Virus record (IMG/VR): IMGVR_UViG_3300042558_001959
Span: 1-64,000 of that record
Length of the DNA stretch: 64,000 nucleotides
From: a virus
Strand: one strand, 5' to 3'
A model generated the notes under the pieces. It was not told the origin of the DNA and did not search any database. It saw only the letters and a program-made list of their open reading frames with translations. Of the stretch, positions 9,278 to 17,687 are shown in pieces (position 1 is the first letter of the stretch; each line of letters begins with the position of its first letter). The position numbers and the translations under genes are program-made.

Positions 9278-10954
9278 ATGTCTATAAACAATATCCAAAA
9301 TTACTCAACTGACTCCAAAGAAATATATGCAGATTATAAATTTGGCGACACTTTTTACAGAGACAAAACTGCTACAAATGAAAGGCCACCAGGTTTAGCA
9401 GCAATTCTTCCGAACGCTTCAGACTATAACTTTAGAACTGATTATTTTATTCCGTTAAGTTCTGTTAAGCAGCAGATATTAAATTCTGAAAATATGTTAG
9501 TCGGCACTAAAAATAATATAGAAAATAATTTATTAAGAAAAATATATATTAATCCATATCTTGATCCAGATCTTGAAGAATCCCACTTTAGAATTTGGAA
9601 CGAAGCATCGCCCCTAATGGATATCCCAGATAAAAAAGAAGAAACTGTTTTTCGCACAACTGAATTCATAGAAGATGACCAGATGAGCATCATGCCGATT
9701 ATTAATAACCCAGACACAGCAACAAAAGATAATCCACCAGGATATATATGTTTCGACGAATATTTATTTGCCGAAAGACACGCATCTACAGCAGGAAGAA
9801 GATTAGTTAATGAATATGATCAAGCCGTAACTCAAGCAACATTCTCATATTTTTATCAATTAAGAAAATTATTAAACTTATTTTTAAATGAAATTAGTTA
9901 TATTAAAAATTCACTACTACTTGATTTTGGGGATGAATATGAAAATCCAACACAGCAGCAAATCGCGTTACAATATGACACATGGGGGAAAATCGCAGTA
10001 CACTATTCGCAACGGATTGCAAAAACAATCGTTTCAAAGCCAGCAGAAATACCCGATGCCGAACTGGATAAGATATCTAAAAAACAAGCCGCTCAATTCC
10101 AAGCTTTTTTTGCGATTAGATTAAACGCAGTCGACGCTGAAATTAATGATCAAATAGCCTCACTAAAAAGAGATTTAGTAGATAATTGTGAAATATTTTA
10201 TAATAGATTTATTAGTCCGTCATTAAGAATATCTAAGGATATATCCAATCCGTTAGAATTTGATTTTTTAACAACCAGATTTTCTAAAGATAATCCAATG
10301 TTATCCGGAGAGTTAGTAGTCGCTACAAATCTGATAAAAGGAAACTTTGCCTCTATCCATGCGGACTGTATGCAGAGATTTGAAATGATGTCTGCACGCG
10401 TAGATTCCATGATGTCTTTAATTCACGAAAAAAGAAAGTACGCAAACTATATTTCTCAATTAGGAAACAAATCTGTCCAAAAAAGACAAGTTTTAAAAAC
10501 AGTAGAAAATGATATTTATTCTGCATTATTTAGAAATATTTATACTAATACCAATAGAAATAATACATTCCTATCTAGTCATTCGCGACTTGATGGATTA
10601 TTAGATAATGATCATCCTCAGTATTTATTAAAAGATAAAGGAAATATTACTGGAGATATATTCGTAGAAGAAGGAATTACTATAGATGGAGTTGACCTAA
10701 GTGAGCACGCGCACACGGGATCAGATGGTTCTCATCGAATTAAGTCTACAGATATCGATTATGATAATATTAGAATTCAAAATACAACTGACGCAATATA
10801 TGCCATCAAGCCTTTATCTGTAACAGTTGATGGATTTGTGTCTGATATAATTCCTGGCGGAATTCCAGTATTTGATACAATTATTTCTATTGAAGTAGAT
10901 GACATTACATTGAATACTCATGAATATGAAATTTTATATACGGAAGTAATTTAA
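9278..10954 (+). CDS. Tail-fibre or adhesin-type structural protein
   Basis: A 558-aa protein. The first about 430 residues are unrecognised, with helical stretches around residues 190-420. The C-terminal part has D-N-D-H-P-Q-Y-L-L (about residue 444) and V-D-L-S-E-H-A-H-T-G, short motifs that recur in tail-fibre and receptor-binding proteins of many phages, followed by a beta-rich ending. The gene starts 8 bases after the terminase, behind AAGGA. It heads a run of genes with adhesin domains, so it may be the proximal or baseplate-attached component of a fibre. A bridging or connector role cannot be excluded because the N-terminal domain has no recognised relative. Confidence 0.6.
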   Translation: MSINNIQNYSTDSKEIYADYKFGDTFYRDKTATNERPPGLAAILPNASDYNFRTDYFIPLSSVKQQILNSENMLVGTKNNIENNLLRKIYINPYLDPDLEESHFRIWNEASPLMDIPDKKEETVFRTTEFIEDDQMSIMPIINNPDTATKDNPPGYICFDEYLFAERHASTAGRRLVNEYDQAVTQATFSYFYQLRKLLNLFLNEISYIKNSLLLDFGDEYENPTQQQIALQYDTWGKIAVHYSQRIAKTIVSKPAEIPDAELDKISKKQAAQFQAFFAIRLNAVDAEINDQIASLKRDLVDNCEIFYNRFISPSLRISKDISNPLEFDFLTTRFSKDNPMLSGELVVATNLIKGNFASIHADCMQRFEMMSARVDSMMSLIHEKRKYANYISQLGNKSVQKRQVLKTVENDIYSALFRNIYTNTNRNNTFLSSHSRLDGLLDNDHPQYLLKDKGNITGDIFVEEGITIDGVDLSEHAHTGSDGSHRIKSTDIDYDNIRIQNTTDAIYAIKPLSVTVDGFVSDIIPGGIPVFDTIISIEVDDITLNTHEYEILYTEVI

Positions 10955-10955
10955 T

Positions 10956-11873
10956 ATGACATGGTTTAAATATTTTAAACAAGGAGAATCCACAGCTTAT
11001 TCTTATCCGCTCGTCAAAAGAACTATTAACAAGTTCACGCCTAATGATAAAATATTAAAAGATACATGGCTATTCATAGATGTAACTGATCTGGAAATAG
11101 AAAAATATTATAATAGTTCTTTAGATCTTTTAAACGACCATTCTTCATATCTAGTAGTTTATGAAACTATTGGGTCAGACTCTGAATTTACTCCAGTAAA
11201 TAATATCATTAATAATAATACGTTGTATTTTCAAGCTGCAGAAGATCATGCCGCAGATATAGAAACAATAAGTCAATATAGTATATATTACAAAACTGGA
11301 AACTTACGATACATTAAATTATTTAACTCTGAAGATTACCAAGTTACTTCAGCAGAACAAGCTGAATTTAATTCAGCATTCTCTCAAGTAGATGTAACTG
11401 ATTATGATGTAGTCGCTGGCTCGGAATCATCCTATAACTTTTCATTCATAAATTCAAACCTCGATTGGGATAACGGGCTTGCCTCAAATCCAGGCGCAAA
11501 ATTGTACTTTACTTTTACGGGACCAAGTATTCAGATATATGGAAATAAAGGACCAGATTACGGTAAATTTAAATTTAAATTAACCGGTTTACAAAATACA
11601 CAATTTCCCAATATGGAATTAGAGCTTGACTGGACAACTGTAGATTGTTATAATTCAGCGTCGCAACAAAATGTTCTTTTATATGAAAATAATGATTTAA
11701 ATTATCGAGATTATAATTTAGAACTTCAAACAATTGCCGATAAAAATATTATATCCTCTGGGAATAACGTTAAAATATCTTCTTATTCTTTTAGTTATAA
11801 TTTATACTTAACTATTGGCAAAGAAGAAATTAGTGATCAAGCAGTTTTTGTATCTATAGGTGGAATCAGATAA
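10956..11873 (+). CDS. Putative fibre protein with galactose-binding-like domain
   Basis: A 305-aa protein. Residues about 145-290 resemble a jelly-roll carbohydrate-binding sandwich: a segment Y-F-T-F-T-G-P-S-I-Q-I-Y-G followed by N-K-G-P-D-Y-G-K-F-K-F-K-L, which is the pattern seen in galactose-binding-like modules attached to sugar-active proteins and phage adhesins. The N-terminal part is unrecognised. The gene begins 1 base after its upstream neighbour and its stop lies just before the next start, so the fibre genes look co-translated. A role in binding the host surface is likely but the domain call rests on a short pattern and needs structural comparison. Confidence 0.55.
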   Translation: MTWFKYFKQGESTAYSYPLVKRTINKFTPNDKILKDTWLFIDVTDLEIEKYYNSSLDLLNDHSSYLVVYETIGSDSEFTPVNNIINNNTLYFQAAEDHAADIETISQYSIYYKTGNLRYIKLFNSEDYQVTSAEQAEFNSAFSQVDVTDYDVVAGSESSYNFSFINSNLDWDNGLASNPGAKLYFTFTGPSIQIYGNKGPDYGKFKFKLTGLQNTQFPNMELELDWTTVDCYNSASQQNVLLYENNDLNYRDYNLELQTIADKNIISSGNNVKISSYSFSYNLYLTIGKEEISDQAVFVSIGGIR

Positions 11874-11874
11874 C

Positions 11875-13527
11875 ATGGCTATTATAAAAAAGAAAATAGA
11901 AAATTTAAAGCCTGGAAAAGAATATGTTCTTACCGTCAGGGCTAAAAACTCTGATTTAAATGTTCTTTCTGATTATTCCGATACCATTAGATTTCAAGTT
12001 CCAACCGACACAACAACACCTTCTGCATTAACTAGTCTTCAACTTTTTGCTGGCTTAGAAAATGTTATGTTTGTTTTTGATTATAGCCAAGACTTAGATA
12101 TAAGTAGATATGAATATGAATTATATCAAAATTCTGATATGTCTGATGAAACTGGTCCATTAACTGGCTTCGCTGACGCCAATGTTTTCACTGTCAGAGT
12201 AAGTAATCTTCAATTAGAGGAAGAATATGATCCAGATGAGGGGCTTTTGCCTTTTTGGGGTAGAGCAAGAACTATCGACACAACCGGGAATGTAGGACCA
12301 TGGACTTCATTAGTTCAAACTGATCCACACACTCCTTTAATTGATAACCAATATATTGGATCTTTAACCGTTTCAAAATTAACTGCTGGAACAATTGGAT
12401 CACATACCATTAATCTTCTTGGAGCAAATTCAATTATCCAGTCCACTACTTATAGTGACACTTTTGGATTACAAGGGTGGCAGATTAAAGGAGATGGTAG
12501 TTTTAGTTTAGGTGGACCAGATGGTATTACGTATGACAATGACAGTATAACAATTGGATCTGATGTTCAGGTCCAAGCAAACTTAGCTGCAGATAGTATC
12601 AGTGTGGGTTCAGGCGGAAACCTGTTAAATATTAATGACTCCATAAATGCTGGTGCAGGTGGAATGACACTGGGCTCTGGAGGATTCAACTATTGGTACA
12701 CCAACGGACAGTTCAGAACTGGAAATGCGACTAATTTTGTTTCATGGAATGGTACAGCTCTATCTATAAGAGGAACCTTGCAGTTTGCAGATGGAACAAC
12801 TCCTGGGACATTTGATAACGGAGATCCGATTACTGGTGGAACAATTGCAGGACTAACTATAGCCCCTACAAAGATATACTTTGGAACAGGAACTTTTAAT
12901 AATGCGAACACAGCATTCTATGTTGACAACGCTGGTCAATTTTCCTTAAAAGATCAATTGAGTTGGAATGGAAATACTCTAACTATTGGCGGTACTGCAG
13001 CAACAAGTTTAATTACTGGGGCACAAGTAAACTCTAACGTAACCTCGATTAGTGGTGGAGTTATTACTACTGGAACAATCAATCTAGGTACTGTAAATGT
13101 TCAAACTGGATCGAGTGGAGCAAGACTGCAAATAAATTCAACAGGAATAAAAGCATTTAATGCCGCAGGAACGAATACTGTTTCAATAGGTTCAGATGGG
13201 GTAGCATCTTTTACTGGAGTAATATCTGCATCATCTGGATCAATAGGTGGCTGGAGCATAGGAACAGGAACAGATTCACTAGCAGCTTTTCCTGGTAGTA
13301 TTTTTGTGCAAAGTGGAGGAAATTTGGCACTTATGTCTCCAAGTGGAATAGCTTGGTTTAGTGGTGGAGTTGTTACACCAACTATCAGTGGCTTTACCAC
13401 TGGCGTGACAACTAATGGCGGAGCTTTAAATACTATGATTCTAAGAAATATCAAGTATAGTATGCCTGGTCAGGCTAATAACGGAAGGCCAACTGATGGC
13501 GCTATTGGAGATATATATCTTTCTTAG
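11875..13527 (+). CDS. Receptor-binding/tail fibre protein with fibronectin-like N-terminus
   Basis: A 550-aa protein from ATG 11875. That start is preferred over an in-frame GTG at 11860 because AGGTGG (11858-11863) sits at good distance from the ATG and the GTG would overlap the upstream gene. Residues 1-45 look like the end of a fibronectin type III fold (L-K-P-G-K-E-Y-V-L-T-V-R-A-K) and residues 50-145 like a second one. The rest is a repeat-rich beta structure with phrases such as L-T-A-G-T-I-G and A-F-Y-V-D-N-A-G-Q-F-S-L-K-D, widespread in phage fibre and host-specificity proteins. It probably trimerises and contributes to host recognition. Confidence 0.75.
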   Translation: MAIIKKKIENLKPGKEYVLTVRAKNSDLNVLSDYSDTIRFQVPTDTTTPSALTSLQLFAGLENVMFVFDYSQDLDISRYEYELYQNSDMSDETGPLTGFADANVFTVRVSNLQLEEEYDPDEGLLPFWGRARTIDTTGNVGPWTSLVQTDPHTPLIDNQYIGSLTVSKLTAGTIGSHTINLLGANSIIQSTTYSDTFGLQGWQIKGDGSFSLGGPDGITYDNDSITIGSDVQVQANLAADSISVGSGGNLLNINDSINAGAGGMTLGSGGFNYWYTNGQFRTGNATNFVSWNGTALSIRGTLQFADGTTPGTFDNGDPITGGTIAGLTIAPTKIYFGTGTFNNANTAFYVDNAGQFSLKDQLSWNGNTLTIGGTAATSLITGAQVNSNVTSISGGVITTGTINLGTVNVQTGSSGARLQINSTGIKAFNAAGTNTVSIGSDGVASFTGVISASSGSIGGWSIGTGTDSLAAFPGSIFVQSGGNLALMSPSGIAWFSGGVVTPTISGFTTGVTTNGGALNTMILRNIKYSMPGQANNGRPTDGAIGDIYLS

Positions 13528-13536
13528 GACTTTATT

Positions 13537-15690
13537 ATGACTATACAAATTAAAACAGGACCTGGAGCCAACGATTGGACAACTGTAACTAATCTACAAA
13601 TTAAAACAGGAGCTGGAGCTAATGATTGGGCAAGTGTTAATAAAGGAGAGATTAAAACTGGTGCGGGACCAAATGATTGGTCAACTTTTTATTCAAGAAT
13701 AACAAATAACACTCCTCCAGCGTTTAGCTTTGTAAGTGCAACTCCGACTTCTGTTACTGTTAGAGTCATAGCATCAGGTTCTGATAACAAAGAAGTTTAT
13801 GCGTATAGAACAAGTAACCCAGGAAACTTTCAGAGTAGCCCAGTTGATCCAACAACCAGCGCAATAAATCAAACATTTACTTTTTCTGATCTAAGTCCAG
13901 GAACGTCCTATAACTTTTCTAGTTACATCGCATTCTATGACGCAGAGGGAACTTTCATAGGATTTAGTGCGGTATCAACACTCAATGCCTCAACAGCATC
14001 CTATTCAAAAACAACTCCAACAACACCAATAAATACAGGAACAATCAGTTCCACAAAACTGTCATTTTCATCAAGCTCTAGCTCCAACTATTCAACTAAC
14101 GGAGTTGCAGCATATATTCGATTTGAAATATGGACAGAAAACGGAAGTGCACCGGTACAAGTACTTAATAGTAGTATTCTTCCCCTAGATAATACAACTG
14201 CTTCTAGAACAGTCCAATTTACTGGCTTGACGCCGAACACTCCATACTATTGTCGTGCAAGAACTTACTATGGATCGCCAGTAGACTCTTCTAGTACTTA
14301 TAGTTCTTTTTCTAGTGCAACAAGCACGTATCCACTTCATATTGCAACCATACCGTTTAGGATTGATCTATATACTTGGGATACCAATTTAGCCATACTT
14401 ACTGATATTAATGCGTATAATAACGGTAATGCAAAAATTCAGTGGGAATGGCAATATAGATCACGTGGTACTTTATCTTGGTTGGGAACTACTACATTCT
14501 TTGGAACTGAAGTTGTTACCGGAACTAGTACAAGTTATTATGGACAAAATTTCTCCGTAGTTCAAACAAGAGAATACCGATTTAGAGCAAGAGTATATTA
14601 TTCTGACCTTGGGATATATGGGCCATGGAGTAATAATGGACAGTACACTGAAGCAATAAGAGGAAAAACATGGACTACTAAAACTACTGGCTGGATATCA
14701 GCCAGTAGTACAACATCGAGTTCTAACGCCTCAGGATATTCTTCTTCCATGGGTTCAGATGGGAATCAAGGTTCTATATGGTTTTCTTATCCATATCGTA
14801 ATGTATCTGGAACTGCTACGGAGTTTAAAGTAATAACAGCCTTTGCGCGCACTGCCTATTATGCCCAAAACCTTTACTTTTTAGACTCCAATCACGCAAT
14901 TTCATCCTCATACCCATCAATTACTACGACAGTAACTAGCTTGAGATATGGCATTTCTTCTATAGCAAGAAGTACCGCGTACTCACCATATGTCATACTG
15001 GCTTTAGAGTCAGATTCAAGATGTATTCTACAATACGCAGATGAGGTTACCGTTGTAAGTAGCAGTAATAGCGCTTTTAATCAACGATACTTTGTGATGT
15101 CGTCTTCTGGATCAACGGTATTTTTAGCACCAAGAGGAACAACGCCAGCTAACAATACTAACTCTTTTGGTGGCACCTTATTTGTTTACAAAACAGCTGG
15201 TAATGATGTTAGCGTTTTTGGTGGAACTAGTAATTATACATCAGCGGCAGATAACTACTTTACACAAACCGATGGTGAATATGGAGCTGATGTTCCACTC
15301 TGTGTGGCATCAGGATCTGCGACATATACGATTCCTACAACTACCAAAGTATCATCCAGAGTGACAGAATCATTCTCGGCAAACTTTACTCCGTCATTAC
15401 CCGATGGTCATAGGAATGCAAAACTATATAAGTTCTCCATTAGGGTTGGCCCTACTGGTTCACCTCGAATATCTAGTCTCGTTGTTGATGGAATCAATTA
15501 TACACAATATGGTGATATAAATAATCTGTCGGCATATCAGACATATATAGTAACTCCAGATGTGCTAAACTCTCCACCGTATAATATATCTTTCGATATA
15601 GATTCAGCTCTTTATTCGGGCGATAATCTATACTATGCTACAGTAACAGAAGTGCAACTACAAGCAACCTATGAAACATTGGATGATTAA
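13537..15690 (+). CDS. Fibronectin-type adhesin with N-terminal triple repeat
   Basis: A 717-aa beta-rich protein. It opens with three tandem copies of a short unit built on I-K-T-G-x-G-x-N-D-W (residues about 3-50), then has two or three fibronectin type III-like domains: the first around residues 60-150 with L-S-P-G-T-S-Y-N-F-S-S-Y, the second around 160-265 with L-T-P-N-T-P-Y-Y-C-R-A-R-T, a third around 270-380. The remainder is Ser/Thr/Tyr-rich beta structure. Such architecture is common in phage adhesins that reach surface polysaccharide or protein. The start at ATG 13537 has AGGA upstream. No enzymatic motif is visible. Confidence 0.7.
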   Translation: MTIQIKTGPGANDWTTVTNLQIKTGAGANDWASVNKGEIKTGAGPNDWSTFYSRITNNTPPAFSFVSATPTSVTVRVIASGSDNKEVYAYRTSNPGNFQSSPVDPTTSAINQTFTFSDLSPGTSYNFSSYIAFYDAEGTFIGFSAVSTLNASTASYSKTTPTTPINTGTISSTKLSFSSSSSSNYSTNGVAAYIRFEIWTENGSAPVQVLNSSILPLDNTTASRTVQFTGLTPNTPYYCRARTYYGSPVDSSSTYSSFSSATSTYPLHIATIPFRIDLYTWDTNLAILTDINAYNNGNAKIQWEWQYRSRGTLSWLGTTTFFGTEVVTGTSTSYYGQNFSVVQTREYRFRARVYYSDLGIYGPWSNNGQYTEAIRGKTWTTKTTGWISASSTTSSSNASGYSSSMGSDGNQGSIWFSYPYRNVSGTATEFKVITAFARTAYYAQNLYFLDSNHAISSSYPSITTTVTSLRYGISSIARSTAYSPYVILALESDSRCILQYADEVTVVSSSNSAFNQRYFVMSSSGSTVFLAPRGTTPANNTNSFGGTLFVYKTAGNDVSVFGGTSNYTSAADNYFTQTDGEYGADVPLCVASGSATYTIPTTTKVSSRVTESFSANFTPSLPDGHRNAKLYKFSIRVGPTGSPRISSLVVDGINYTQYGDINNLSAYQTYIVTPDVLNSPPYNISFDIDSALYSGDNLYYATVTEVQLQATYETLDD
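13546..13680 (+). repeat. Triple tandem coding repeat
   Basis: Three imperfect copies of a unit coding for I-K-T-G-x-G-x-N-D-W at the start of an adhesin gene. Spacing is about 48 bases between the first two and about 45 between the last two. The first two copies are very similar in DNA sequence, suggesting fairly recent duplication. Confidence 0.8.
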
Positions 15691-15696
15691 AAAAAA

Positions 15697-16023
15697 ATGA
15701 AATATGTAACGTTTTGTCAATATAAGAATAATATAAATATATACGAAACTTTAGGTACCCTTTTCCCGTCTAGTGATAAAGCATTTTTTTTACTTAATTC
15801 TTATTTTGGTCAATTATCTATTTCCAAAGTTGATGATGATTTTGATTTTTCAAATTTGACAGAAGAATCAATTAACTTTTTTAATATTAAAATTCATTCA
15901 ATTGAAGAACTAAAAGAATTTGTAAATAATAATTCCGATTATTCATTAGAAGTTATGAATGGACGTAGGGATATATTCGACACAAGTACGCCCCCTCCGT
16001 TTGATGAATCAACTGAACATTAA
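15697..16023 (+). CDS. Small protein, paralogue of the next gene's N-terminal domain
   Basis: A 108-aa protein of unknown function. It shares its whole length with the first about 105 residues of the following protein: both begin M-K-Y-(V/I)-T-F, then share N-I-Y-(E/D), P-S-S-D, V-D-D-(D/N)-F and E-S-I-N-F-F-N-I-K-I. It looks like a stand-alone copy produced by tandem duplication, with a short Pro-rich tail. The start follows a run of A residues and no clear ribosome-binding site is visible, so it probably depends on coupling to the preceding gene, whose stop lies 6 bases upstream. It is associated with the fibre cassette and may be an accessory or chaperone-like protein. Confidence 0.65.
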   Translation: MKYVTFCQYKNNINIYETLGTLFPSSDKAFFLLNSYFGQLSISKVDDDFDFSNLTEESINFFNIKIHSIEELKEFVNNNSDYSLEVMNGRRDIFDTSTPPPFDESTEH

Positions 16024-16033
16024 GGTGTAATTT

Positions 16034-17176
16034 ATGAAATATATTACTTTTTTAAAAGAAAATCAAGCGATTAATATTTACGACGTTTTAAAAAAATACA
16101 TTCCTTCTTCTGATCAAATTATACTCGAAACGCATGAAGGGATAAGTGTGTCTCAAGTTGATGACAATTTTAAGATTTCTAATTTAAAAAAGGAATCAAT
16201 TAATTTTTTTAATATTAAAATTTATACTTTAAAACAATTAATCACATTTCTTAATAGTCAAGCCGGGATTCAAGCAAAAGCTATAGGGGAAAATTCAGAT
16301 ATTTTAACAATATCACATTCCTCTTTTGATGATTTAGTGGATAATAAAGACCAAGAAAAGCAACCGTATAATAACTGGGTCTGGAATAAAGATATGAATT
16401 GTTGGAGACCTCCAGTTGAGGAACCAAAGCTTTCAGTAGAGTTCACTTATTCATGGAATCAAAATAGACTTAACTGGGATATTGAATTAAGAAATCCATG
16501 CGAAAGAAAATATAGAGGCTTCCTATTGTGGAGAGCAGTTCCAACATATAGTGAAAGTTTTTATGGTGATGTTTGCTCTAATAATAATTATATGATTAAA
16601 AGTTTTGAAGACATAACTCATGGAACAATGGATTTTATGTCTAAAACAATTTCTAATCATGGAATACAAAGACTAGATGATAATCCCTTAGGTAAATTTA
16701 AGATTGTAACTAGACATGAAACAGTTTTAGATTTAGCACCACATGCAATTATCACATACGATGAAATTGATCAAGATTACATAGACCAATTTTCTAAAGA
16801 AGATTCAAAAAGTCTTTGGGCCATACACCCGCAGTGTATAGGCTCTACCTTGGAAGAATTGCTTAGACTTATCATAGAATGGGGTCTAGCGTATTTGGAG
16901 TTTGGCAATAGGGAACCAATAGCAGTGATTAGCGATAGGGTGCTCAGAGCGATTCAAATGCCCTTAGAAGTGAGAAATGCTTTACTAGAGATACCTGCAC
17001 AAACGGTAGAAAAGTATATCAAGAATGATTCCACACTACTTATTAAAGATCAAGAGGATCCGATAGTGCCAGAATTCGTTAAACATTGGATTATGGAAAT
17101 GTATCGAACATATTCTAAAAGACTAAATGATCAAGAAGTATACGTAAATACTCTGCTAGACTCCTATCCAATGTGA
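16034..17176 (+). CDS. Two-domain protein of the fibre cassette, function unknown
   Basis: A 380-aa protein. Residues 1-105 are homologous to the preceding small protein. Residues about 115-130 contain W-V-W-N-K-D-M-N-C-W-R-P-P-V, a Trp/Pro motif that resembles C-terminal motifs of proteins common in aquatic phages. Residues about 140-375 form an unrecognised domain with several Trp, Cys and His residues and a helical C-terminus. The start at 16034 is supported by AAGGTG at 16022-16027. Position at the end of the adhesin cassette suggests a fibre-assembly or adhesin-associated role; this is inference. An extended -10 promoter element overlaps its stop codon. Confidence 0.6.
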   Translation: MKYITFLKENQAINIYDVLKKYIPSSDQIILETHEGISVSQVDDNFKISNLKKESINFFNIKIYTLKQLITFLNSQAGIQAKAIGENSDILTISHSSFDDLVDNKDQEKQPYNNWVWNKDMNCWRPPVEEPKLSVEFTYSWNQNRLNWDIELRNPCERKYRGFLLWRAVPTYSESFYGDVCSNNNYMIKSFEDITHGTMDFMSKTISNHGIQRLDDNPLGKFKIVTRHETVLDLAPHAIITYDEIDQDYIDQFSKEDSKSLWAIHPQCIGSTLEELLRLIIEWGLAYLEFGNREPIAVISDRVLRAIQMPLEVRNALLEIPAQTVEKYIKNDSTLLIKDQEDPIVPEFVKHWIMEMYRTYSKRLNDQEVYVNTLLDSYPM

Positions 17177-17182
17177 TATAAT
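17174..17182 (+). promoter_or_regulatory. Extended -10 promoter candidate
   Basis: TGATATAAT matches the extended -10 consensus TGnTATAAT exactly and overlaps the stop codon of the preceding gene. It lies 36 bases before the next start codon. No good -35 hexamer is present at 16-18 bases upstream, which extended -10 promoters can tolerate. It would drive the small genes before the portal. Confidence 0.45.
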
Positions 17183-17212
17183 AATTGTTTAGAATTTTGA
17201 CGAAAGGTAAAT

Positions 17213-17404
17213 ATGGACGATTTAGATATTAACATTCTAGTTCAAACATTCAGCGAAAAAATTGGCCAGTTAACAACCGATTTGGTCATAAAAGAGGCAA
17301 CGATTAAGCAGCTGAACATCAAAGTCGCAAACTTAATCGCTGCAATGCAACCAGGTAAAACAGAAAAAACAATTAAACAAACAAAAACAGACAACTTTGA
17401 GTGA
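17213..17404 (+). CDS. Small coiled-coil protein (63 aa)
   Basis: A 63-aa protein with a heptad-like helical stretch at residues about 8-42 (hydrophobics spaced in L-T-T-D-L-V-I-K-E-A-T-I-K-Q-L) and a Lys/Thr-rich C-terminal tail. It has a reasonable ribosome-binding site (GAAAGG about 5 bases before ATG 17213). The pattern would suit a small oligomeric assembly factor or a scaffold-like peptide; there is no signal peptide or membrane segment. It stops next to the ribosome-binding site of the following small gene. I do not recognise a family. Confidence 0.6.
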   Translation: MDDLDINILVQTFSEKIGQLTTDLVIKEATIKQLNIKVANLIAAMQPGKTEKTIKQTKTDNFE

Positions 17405-17414
17405 GGTAAATAAA

Positions 17415-17624
17415 ATGTCAGAAGAAACAACTGAAATAATTGAAGAAATTCAAACAACTGAGCCAGTAGAAGCTAAGGAATTTTCAATTGAAATTAAGAT
17501 TTCAAATGCAAATCTCCAGTACAGAAGCGATTTTAATGAAGCAGAGACAATTTTTTGGATTGAAGCTGTTAAAAATATCATTATGAAAAACGCTTTTGAT
17601 AAAGCTAATCTCGACGTTAACTGA
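17415..17624 (+). CDS. Small acidic protein (69 aa)
   Basis: A 69-aa protein starting at ATG 17415, chosen over an upstream in-frame TTG at 17397 because GTGAGG lies 8-9 bases before the ATG. The N-terminal 25 residues are acidic and disordered (many E and T). The C-terminal 40 residues look folded, with S-I-E-I-K-I-S-N-A-N-L-Q-Y and an F-W-I-E-A-V-K-N helix. It is placed immediately upstream of the portal promoter region. No known family is recognised; a small head-assembly accessory protein is possible. Confidence 0.55.
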   Translation: MSEETTEIIEEIQTTEPVEAKEFSIEIKISNANLQYRSDFNEAETIFWIEAVKNIIMKNAFDKANLDVN

Positions 17625-17652
17625 TTAACTTATAAAAAAACACCACTTTAGC

Positions 17653-17658
17653 TACTAT
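17653..17658 (+). promoter_or_regulatory. -10-like TACTAT element before portal
   Basis: The 63-base gap before the portal gene holds TACTAT followed by an AT-rich stretch, 35 bases ahead of the portal ATG. The same hexamer occurs in three other long gaps of this window at similar distance from a start. No clear -35 box is seen. Confidence 0.4.
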
Positions 17659-17687
17659 TATATATAGTTTTCATATTGGAGAGATAC

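Noticed and set aside
13101-13454. Minus-strand frame opposite the fibre gene end
   Set aside because: Shadow of a Gly/Ser/Thr-rich coding sequence with no start signals.
15688-15699. A-run between two fibre-cassette genes as a slippage site
   Set aside because: The run follows the stop codon of the upstream gene, so slippage would not join the reading frames.
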